Source: Cellulomonas composti
GTDB taxonomy: Bacteria > Actinomycetota > Actinomycetes > Actinomycetales > Cellulomonadaceae
DNA: 64,000 bases
Direction of reading: 5' to 3'
Assembly (NCBI RefSeq): GCF_007990245.1
Contig: NZ_BJWG01000015.1
Coordinates: forward strand, 32,380-96,379
Shown: in pieces, positions 58,355-64,000 of the stretch
Position numbering within the stretch: position 1 is the stretch's first letter
Layout of the letters: each line of letters starts with the position of its first letter
Position numbers and translations under genes: made by a program
Notes under the pieces: generated by a model
What the model saw: the letters and a program-made list of their open reading frames with translations, nothing else
Databases searched by the model: none
What the model was told of the DNA's origin: nothing

Positions 58355-60274
58355 TCAGCGCAGCCGCGCCCACCAACGGTGCTCGGCGAGCGCCCACGAG
58401 CCCGCCGCGAGTCCGGTCAGCACCCCCAGCGAGATCCCCACCATCGTCGTCCCCGCCGTGACGACCGCGTTGAGGCCCTGGTCGGCGGAGTCCCCCAGCA
58501 CCGAGGTGACCCCGACCAGCCCGAGCGCACCCGGGACCAGCAGCCAGAACGCCGGCAGGAAGCTCACCATCGCGGGCGGACCGTCCGCGAACCGGGCGAC
58601 GACGAGCGCGACCGGCGTCATGGCGACGGCCCCCACGAACGCGGACATCTGCGGGCCGAGCACGGCGCCGCCGACGAGCTGGCCCGCGTACGCGACGAGC
58701 AGCACCAGGAGGATCCAGCGCACCGCACGCCGCTGGGCGCAGTGCCGGATCGTCACGCCGACGCCGTACACGATCACCCCGAGCCACGGCCCCCACCAGC
58801 CGAGCGTCTGGTTGCCACCGGTCGTGAGCGCCCCGGCCGGGATCCCGACGAGATTCGCGCCGGCGATGATGCCGAGCGCGAGCAGCACCAGCATCATCAC
58901 GCCCGCGGACAGCCGCGCGGCGCCGGCGATCATCTGCCGCGTCGCGAGATCGATCACCGAGGTCGTCAGCAGCGCGCCCGGCAGGAACGTGATGAGCGGC
59001 GCGACCAGCGCGGGCAGGAGCGTGACGTCGAGGCCTGTGCGCGACAGCGAGAACACCGTCACCGCGACCCCGAACGACGAGAGCATCACGACGATCGCCT
59101 GGTACGGCCCGCTCCCCCAGTCGCCGGTCACGCGCTCGAGCCCGACGACGCCGGCCCCGAGGACCGCCGCGAGAGCGACGTCGGTGAACGAGCCGCCGAG
59201 CACCAGCGCCAGGCCGGCCGCCGCGAGCATGTACCCCATCGCCTGCTGCCCGCGTCCGTACGGCGCCGGCTGCTCCATCGCCGCGGCGATCCGCCGGCTG
59301 CCCGCGGTCGGGCCGAGCTCGCCCGCGCGCGCCAGGTCGGCCACCTCGAGCACCTCCTGCACCTGGTCGAGCCGCAGCGAGCGGTAGCCGGCCGAGGTCG
59401 CCACGGTCCGCGCGTGGTTGTCCCCCGGTGTCGACAGCAGCAGCGCCGTCGGCAGCGCGATCACCTCGACGTCGGGGTGCCCGTTGGCGCGCGCGACGTG
59501 CTCCAGGGTGTCCTGGACCTGCACGATCGGCGCCGTCGTGTCGATCATCGCCTCGCCGAGCGCCAGGCAGAACCGCACCGTCTCGCCGGGCGAGTCGTCG
59601 TCCGCGTCGCGGTCGTCGCGCTCCGCGCCCGTCCGCGCACCGTCGGCGCCCGCAGCGGCACCGGCGAGCACCTCGGCGACGACCAGCCCGGCGGTCGTCG
59701 TCGGGTCCGGTTCGTCCGCCCGCAGGACGGCGGTCGGCGCCGTGCCGACGCCGGTCTCCACGGAGCTCGCCGCTGCGCCCGAGGCGCTGGTCGCCGCGGA
59801 CGCAGCGGCGGTCGCCGCGCGGTCCGCGCGTCGGCGGCGCGCCCGGCGCTCGACGACGACGACGAGCGCGGTCGCCGCCACGAGGACGACGAGCGCGAGC
59901 ACGATCATCGCGACCGGCACCTCGGAGGTGGTGACCGTGGGCGGCGTCGTCCAGACCGTCGTGGGGGTCGGCGTCGGTGTGGGCGTCGCGGTCGGGGTCG
60001 GGGTGGGGGTCGGCGTCGGGGTGGGTGTCGGCGTCGGTGTGGGCGTCGCGGTCGGGGTCGGGGTGGGCGTCGGCGTCGGCGTGGGGGTCGGCGTCGGCTC
60101 CGTGGTCGGCTTGTCGCTCGCCGTGGTCGTCGGATCGGCCGACGGCTCCGGGTCGTCGCCCGTGCCCACGGTCGCGCCCGGGTCCGGCGACGGGTCGGTC
60201 ACCGCGCGCACGGTCGTCGGCACATGCAGCAGGAGCCCGTCGTCGAGGACCCGCCACACGTCGCCCATACCCAC
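58355..60274 (-). CDS. ThrE-type threonine/serine exporter family protein with Pro-Thr stalk
   Basis: This 639-aa protein starts with about 110 residues that include a (TP)n stalk with an Ala every 20 residues. A TM helix follows (VAMIVLALVVLVAATALVVVV), an Ala/Arg-rich cytosolic segment, then the ThrE-like core with RFCLALGEAMIDTTAPIVQVQDTLEHVARANG, and 10 or so TM helices. Export of Thr/Ser is inferred from family membership. The stalk is unusual. GTG at 60274 is used; ATG at 60268 is an alternative. Confidence 0.82.
   Translation of the reverse strand: MGMGDVWRVLDDGLLLHVPTTVRAVTDPSPDPGATVGTGDDPEPSADPTTTASDKPTTEPTPTPTPTPTPTPTPTATPTPTPTPTPTPTPTPTPTATPTPTPTPTTVWTTPPTVTTSEVPVAMIVLALVVLVAATALVVVVERRARRRRADRAATAAASAATSASGAAASSVETGVGTAPTAVLRADEPDPTTTAGLVVAEVLAGAAAGADGARTGAERDDRDADDDSPGETVRFCLALGEAMIDTTAPIVQVQDTLEHVARANGHPDVEVIALPTALLLSTPGDNHARTVATSAGYRSLRLDQVQEVLEVADLARAGELGPTAGSRRIAAAMEQPAPYGRGQQAMGYMLAAAGLALVLGGSFTDVALAAVLGAGVVGLERVTGDWGSGPYQAIVVMLSSFGVAVTVFSLSRTGLDVTLLPALVAPLITFLPGALLTTSVIDLATRQMIAGAARLSAGVMMLVLLALGIIAGANLVGIPAGALTTGGNQTLGWWGPWLGVIVYGVGVTIRHCAQRRAVRWILLVLLVAYAGQLVGGAVLGPQMSAFVGAVAMTPVALVVARFADGPPAMVSFLPAFWLLVPGALGLVGVTSVLGDSADQGLNAVVTAGTTMVGISLGVLTGLAAGSWALAEHRWWARLR
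59958..60099. repeat. 60-bp repeat encoding the (TP)n stalk
   Basis: Two nearly full 60-bp periods (59968-60000 reappears exactly at 60028-60060) plus a partial third. Within it are shorter GTCGG-type units. It encodes the Thr-Pro stalk with an Ala every 20 residues. Confidence 0.85.
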
Positions 60275-60481
60275 ATCGTGCCGGATCGTCGTCGGTCACG
60301 GTCCGCCCCGCGCAGGTGCAGGGTTTTCCCTCTGAGCGGCGCGGTCCCGCGGGTCTAGCGTCGGTTCCATCGAGCCACCGCGCAGCGCGGCGCGCGAACG
60401 GCGGCCCAGCCACGCACCGACCGGTGCGACCCAGAGCTGGAGGCACGAGGCGTCCAGCCGGTTGCCAGGGGGATTGACGAC

Positions 60482-62695
60482 ATGACTGACATCGAGCTCT
60501 CTCGCGGTGCGTTCCGCCAGCTCATCACCGCGAACCCGAACTACTTCGGGACCTTGCAGGACAAGGCCCTCGCCCAGAGCTTCAAGGTGGTCGACGCCAA
60601 GCAGTCGGACACGGCCTACGAGGAGATCGGCTGCGTCTCCTACAGCCCCGAGCGTGACCGCCTCGAGGCGACGATCGTCGTGCGGCGCGCGTTCGGCTAC
60701 AAGGGCGGCCCGTGCAGCGCCGGCTCGTCGGAGTGGGTGCGGTTCTTCGTCGACTTCGGCGCGGGCTGGGTCGACGCCGGGTCCGCGGCCGCCCGCGTGT
60801 TCGACGTGCCCGACGGCAAGGACTGCGCCGGCGACGCCGACCACCCGTACGTCCTCGTCGTCGGCGTGGTGCTCAACCCGTTGCGCCGGTACTGCGCCGC
60901 GCCGGTCCTCCCGCGCGTGCGCGCGATCCTGTCGTGGGAGCACGAGCCGCCGGCCGGCGACCCCGACTTCCCGCCGGTCTGGGGCGAGGTCCAGGAGGAC
61001 ACCGTCCAGGTCCGCCCGCGGCGCCGGTTCTTCCCGACGGACATCGGCGACCTGCTCGCGCCGCTGGTCAAGCTCGACCCCGCGGTGCTCGACAAACTCA
61101 TCGAGGAAGAGGTGCTCGGGCCGCCGATCCCGGAACCGGACCCCGTCGGCCCCGTCGCTCTCAACCCGCAGCCGCTGCCACCTGGCGGCGGTGGACCGGA
61201 CCCGGTGCCGTTCGGGCTCGACAAGCTCGTGCGGCTGTACGCGCCCGACAAGCTGAAGGTCCTGTCGACGCGTGCGCTCGACAGGCAGGTCGCCAAGCTC
61301 GCGCTGGCGCCCGTCCCGCCGCACCGGATGGCGGCGGCCGAGGTGACCGCCTCACTGCACGGTCCGCTCGCGCCCCTGTCGCTGGCCACGGCGGCGCTCG
61401 CCTACCAGAAGCTCGACATCGACTGGGGCGGGCTCGTCGAGCTGCTGGGCGACGGCAAGGGCGACACGACGTACGAGGAGCTCGAGTGCCTGGGCCTCGA
61501 CGACGCCGCGGCCCAGCTCGTCGCCACCTTCCGGGTCAAGCGCCCGACCGGCTTCTCCGGGCCGCCGTGCAGCGCCGGGTCGACGGAGTACGTCGCGTTC
61601 TGGGCGGACTTCGACGACGACTGCGTCCCGACGTACCTCGGGACCGTGGCGGTCTCGGCCCACGACTACATCACGATGCCGGCGACAGGCCTGTCCTACG
61701 CCGCGGTGCTGCCGCTCGACCTGACCGCCTACCGGCGGCTGTGCCAGGAGCCGGGGCTGCACCGCATCCGGGCGGTCCTGTCCTGGAACGCGCCGCCGTC
61801 CACGACCGACCCGGACGCGGTCCCGCACTGGGGCAACCGCCTGGACACCCACGTCCACGTGCTGCCCGGCCGGCCCTACGACGGCGTCGCGCGCCTCACG
61901 ATCGTCGGCGGCGTGGCGACCGGCGAGATCGACCCGGGAACCGGCGTCACCCTGCCCGTCGCGCACATCGCCTACAACGGTGCGGTGCTCGACCCGCGCG
62001 GCTGCCCGTTCGCGGGACGCGTGACGGTGCACGGCCCGGCCGACCCGGCGCTCGCAGGGGCGACCTACCGGCTGCTCGTCCGCGACGTGACGGCGGGCGG
62101 CGTCGACACCCCGGTGACGACCCCGTTCTTCGTCGTCGACGCCAACGGGATCGGCTCCTGGGTGACGCCGGGTGCGGGCGGCTGGACCACCTGGCCCGTG
62201 TGGACGACGAACACGCTCGGCACCCTGGGCTACATCGACACGTCCGGCGACGACCTGTGGCAGACCAGCCTCGAGGTGCAGGGCACCGGCGTCGTGGACG
62301 CGCAGCGCTTCCAGCTCGACAACACGCTCAACGCGGCCTCGGTCGACCCGGCCAACGCCGCCCACCTGGCCTTCGACCCCGGCCAGCTCGCGCAGCAGGG
62401 CTGCGGCAAGTTCACGCAGGGCATGACGATCCACGGCACCTACGACGCGCGCGACACGTGGTTCCGGGCCTGGGGCTTCTCCCTGCTGCCGTTCCCGCTC
62501 CCGTCCGCCGCCCTGACGACGTCGGTCGCCTCGACGACCAGCGAGGCACCGGTCGGCTCGACGTGGTCACTCGACACGAGCAGCCTGCAGCCGTGCGGTT
62601 ACGTGCTGCGGCTGTCGGTCTCCGACCGGGCCGTCGTGAACTCGACGTGGTCCGGACGCTCCGTGCCCGTCGACATCGGTTTCTGCATCGAATGA
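60482..62695 (+). CDS. Uncharacterised protein with a duplicated CSAGSxEYV-type domain
   Basis: This 737-aa protein has no signal peptide. Domain copy 1 (about 35-185) has DTAYEEIGCVSYS, GGPCSAGSSEWVRFFVDFG, RYCAAPVLPRVRAILSW and PPVWGEV. Copy 2 (about 320-455) has DTTYEELECLGLD, GPPCSAGSTEYVAFWADFD, RLCQEPGLHRIRAVLSW and PHWGNRL. A linker with NPQPLPPGGGGPDP joins them, and a C-terminal beta-rich region (about 470-737) follows. I know no assigned function. ATG is preceded by AGGGGGA. Confidence 0.75.
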   Translation: MTDIELSRGAFRQLITANPNYFGTLQDKALAQSFKVVDAKQSDTAYEEIGCVSYSPERDRLEATIVVRRAFGYKGGPCSAGSSEWVRFFVDFGAGWVDAGSAAARVFDVPDGKDCAGDADHPYVLVVGVVLNPLRRYCAAPVLPRVRAILSWEHEPPAGDPDFPPVWGEVQEDTVQVRPRRRFFPTDIGDLLAPLVKLDPAVLDKLIEEEVLGPPIPEPDPVGPVALNPQPLPPGGGGPDPVPFGLDKLVRLYAPDKLKVLSTRALDRQVAKLALAPVPPHRMAAAEVTASLHGPLAPLSLATAALAYQKLDIDWGGLVELLGDGKGDTTYEELECLGLDDAAAQLVATFRVKRPTGFSGPPCSAGSTEYVAFWADFDDDCVPTYLGTVAVSAHDYITMPATGLSYAAVLPLDLTAYRRLCQEPGLHRIRAVLSWNAPPSTTDPDAVPHWGNRLDTHVHVLPGRPYDGVARLTIVGGVATGEIDPGTGVTLPVAHIAYNGAVLDPRGCPFAGRVTVHGPADPALAGATYRLLVRDVTAGGVDTPVTTPFFVVDANGIGSWVTPGAGGWTTWPVWTTNTLGTLGYIDTSGDDLWQTSLEVQGTGVVDAQRFQLDNTLNAASVDPANAAHLAFDPGQLAQQGCGKFTQGMTIHGTYDARDTWFRAWGFSLLPFPLPSAALTTSVASTTSEAPVGSTWSLDTSSLQPCGYVLRLSVSDRAVVNSTWSGRSVPVDIGFCIE

Positions 62696-62868
62696 CGATC
62701 GGATGAAGGAGGTCGACCGACCCGGCTCCGACCTGGTGAACCTGCGCGGGCGCACGCAGGCAGGCCGTGCAGCGCCTGGCCCGCCTGCGCACCGGTCACC
62801 ACCAGCGCGCCCAGGTGCGCGTCGAGCGCCCCGAGAGCGTCGAGCAGGCACGGGCCATCACCAGCTCG

Positions 62869-63482
62869 TCAGCCACGCCGCCACCGCTGCTCGTTGGCCA
62901 CCATCCACTCGATCAGGTGCTCGCCCTCCGTGGGCTCTCGACCGGGCCCGTTCAGCAGGTCCGCCGCGACCTGCGCGAACACAGCCTTGGCGGGCGCGTA
63001 GGTCGCCCACTGCGCTGCCGCGACCGAGCCGGTCACCACCGCGGGCAGTGTCGGCTCGCCCGCAACCTTGATCAGGAATGCGTCGATCCCTCGCGGCTCG
63101 ATGAATGTCGTCGCGCGCGTCGTGGCCGAGAACGGGGCGTCCGCACTCCACGCGCGCAGCAGGCGTTCCCAGTCAGCCAGCCAGTAGCGTCCGTCGTCCT
63201 TCGCGACGAGGTCCTCGCGCTCCAGGTACTCGAGCACCCGGTAGGTCGCACCCGTGGAGGCGCCAGACGCCGCCACGAGCTCGCGAGCCGTCCACACGCG
63301 GTCCTCGTCCAGCAGCGCACGCGTCACGCGCGCGGCGGCTCGCCCTTGAGTGCTCCCCGCGGGCGGCCCTGGCGCCACGGGTCACGGTCCAGACCGCGGT
63401 CTGCAACGAACAGCGCCGGGGAGTCGATGACGACGCGCAGGTTGCCCGTGGCGTCCGCATATGACAGTCCCTGTCTCGGTTC
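62869..63482 (-). pseudogene. Winged-helix / nucleotidyltransferase-like protein, frameshifted and internally deleted
   Basis: The readable 169-aa frame (62869-63378) has a winged-helix part (STGATYRVLEYLEREDLV), PFSATTRATTFIEPRGIDAFL and VVTGSVAAAQWATYAPAKAV, then the family C-terminus (VAADLLNGPGREPTEGEHLIEWM). The family N-terminus (YADATGNLRVVIDSP, ALFVADRGLDRDPWRQGRP) is present in another frame at about 63365-63482. A single missing base around 63366 explains the shift. About 100 residues between APAKAV and VAADLL appear lost relative to what I recall of full-length relatives. Confidence 0.7.
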
Positions 63483-63553
63483 TTGAGCAGCGACGGCGCC
63501 AACGCCGCTAGCCTCGGCCCTTCATGACCGTAGGTGTGGCGGAGACGTGAGAA

Positions 63554-63615
63554 GTGCTCCTGACCTGGGATGATATGGCTTGTCGAGAGTCAGATCAGTC
63601 CAGTTCGAGGAGCAC
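63554..63615. repeat. 8-bp inverted repeat upstream of the IS1380 fragment
   Basis: GTGCTCCT (63554-63561) and AGGAGCAC (63608-63615) are exact inverted copies 46 bases apart, just before the IS1380 transposase start. They may be an IS end structure or a regulatory hairpin. Confidence 0.5.
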
Positions 63616-63622
63616 CTTCCAG

Positions 63623-64000
63623 GTGAAGAAGCCTACGGGGTTCTACCCGCGGCTCGGCGTCGATGCCAACGGCGGGTCGGCGGTCTCTCAGGCAGGCGGT
63701 GTCCTGCGACGTCCACCGTCCGCGCGGCCGGCTTGGACGTGGCGTTGCGCCAGGCTCTGGCGCCGTGGCGGGCGCCGCTTGCTCGTCATGACCCGGCCAA
63801 GGTCCTGCTCGACCTCGCGTTGATGCTCGCGCTAGGTGGGGACGCGTGCTCGGACCTGGCGGTGGTGCGCGGCGAGCCGGCGGTGTTCGACCCGGTGGCC
63901 TCCGACCCGACGGCGTCGCGGACGATCGCCCGGTTGGCCGGCGACGTGGACAGGGTGCTGTCCGCGATCAACACCGCCCGTGCCCGAACCCGGGCCCGGG
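63623..64000 (+). pseudogene. IS1380-family transposase, 5' part, frameshifted; continues past the window
   Basis: From GTG 63623 the frame reads KKPTGFYPRLGVDANGG, then VSQAGGVL. At about 63707 the IS1380 continuation moves to the +1 frame: TSTVRAAGLDVALRQALAPW, LARHDPAKVLLDLALMLALGG, DACSDLAVVRGEPAVFDPVA and TIARLAGDVDRVLSAIN. One missing base (CTG-C-ACG) restores the typical VLLTSTV sequence. The reading frame after the shift is open to the window's end. It is likely inactive unless the shift is programmed or a sequencing error. Confidence 0.85.

Noticed and set aside
62696..62868. Possible gene remnant between the 737-aa protein and the pseudogene
   Set aside because: The 173 bases show only a weak 6-bp hairpin and no open frame with recognisable similarity.

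Overview
The window is chromosomal DNA of a very high-G+C actinobacterium, most likely Cellulomonadaceae (Cellulomonas-like). The evidence is strong third-position GC bias, many GTG starts, a mycothiol-dependent isomerase-family enzyme, a DtxR-type regulator, a CIRCE-controlled hrcA-dnaJ unit, and actinobacterial gene order. The genus call is inference; the phylum-level call is well supported. I saw no rRNA or tRNA gene and no CRISPR array.

Layout. 1-7.1 kb, mostly plus strand: the end of a prolyl oligopeptidase, an MscS channel, an orphan PTS EIIB (minus), PTS enzyme I, truncated haemoglobin glbO, thioesterase tesB and an MMPL exporter. 7.1-12.5 kb, minus strand: phoH-ybeY-corC-era plus a membrane-anchored alpha/beta hydrolase. 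12.6-15.4 kb: ppdK on the plus strand, splitting the usual hrcA-dnaJ-rsmE / phoH-ybeY-era block. 15.4-25 kb: rsmE, dnaJ, hrcA (CIRCE at 18451-18477), DUF3097, two small membrane proteins, a CCC1/VIT1 protein, hemW and lepA. 25-31.3 kb is an accessory insertion in the conserved order: a mycothiol-dependent enzyme gene, an IS110 element with a long structured 5' non-coding flank, a three-gene ATP-grasp/alpha-E/transglutaminase operon, and a PemK-like protein. 31.5-41 kb: rpsT, two tandem EAL-like genes, then holA, comEC, comEA, degV and leuS on the minus strand. 41-50.8 kb: an MFS transporter, a DtxR regulator, a bulb-lectin/VanY cell-wall enzyme, a membrane phosphoesterase, an SRPBCC protein, a large exported protein, a VOC protein and a CYTH protein. 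50.9-62.7 kb: alpha/beta hydrolase-9 with Nudix, ppc, two paralogous secreted proteins, a small Cys-rich protein behind a CsoR-like operator, DUF488, a ThrE-type exporter with a Pro-Thr stalk, and a 737-aa protein with a duplicated domain. 62.8-64 kb is decaying accessory DNA: a broken winged-helix gene and a frameshifted IS1380 transposase.

Themes. Three enzymes of the phosphoenolpyruvate node (ptsI, ppdK, ppc) lie in 54 kb. Replication, competence and translation genes (holA, comEA/EC, leuS, lepA, rpsT, era, ybeY, rsmE) form the conserved backbone. Short GC-rich tandem repeats (11-18 bp units) recur at gene ends and also in frame inside comEC, dtxR and thrE. The most interesting candidates are the IS110 5' region (possible bridge RNA), the ATP-grasp/alpha-E/transglutaminase operon, the lectin-VanY fusion, the paired EAL-like proteins (one lacking its metal-site aspartates), and the uncharacterised duplicated-domain protein at 60.5-62.7 kb.
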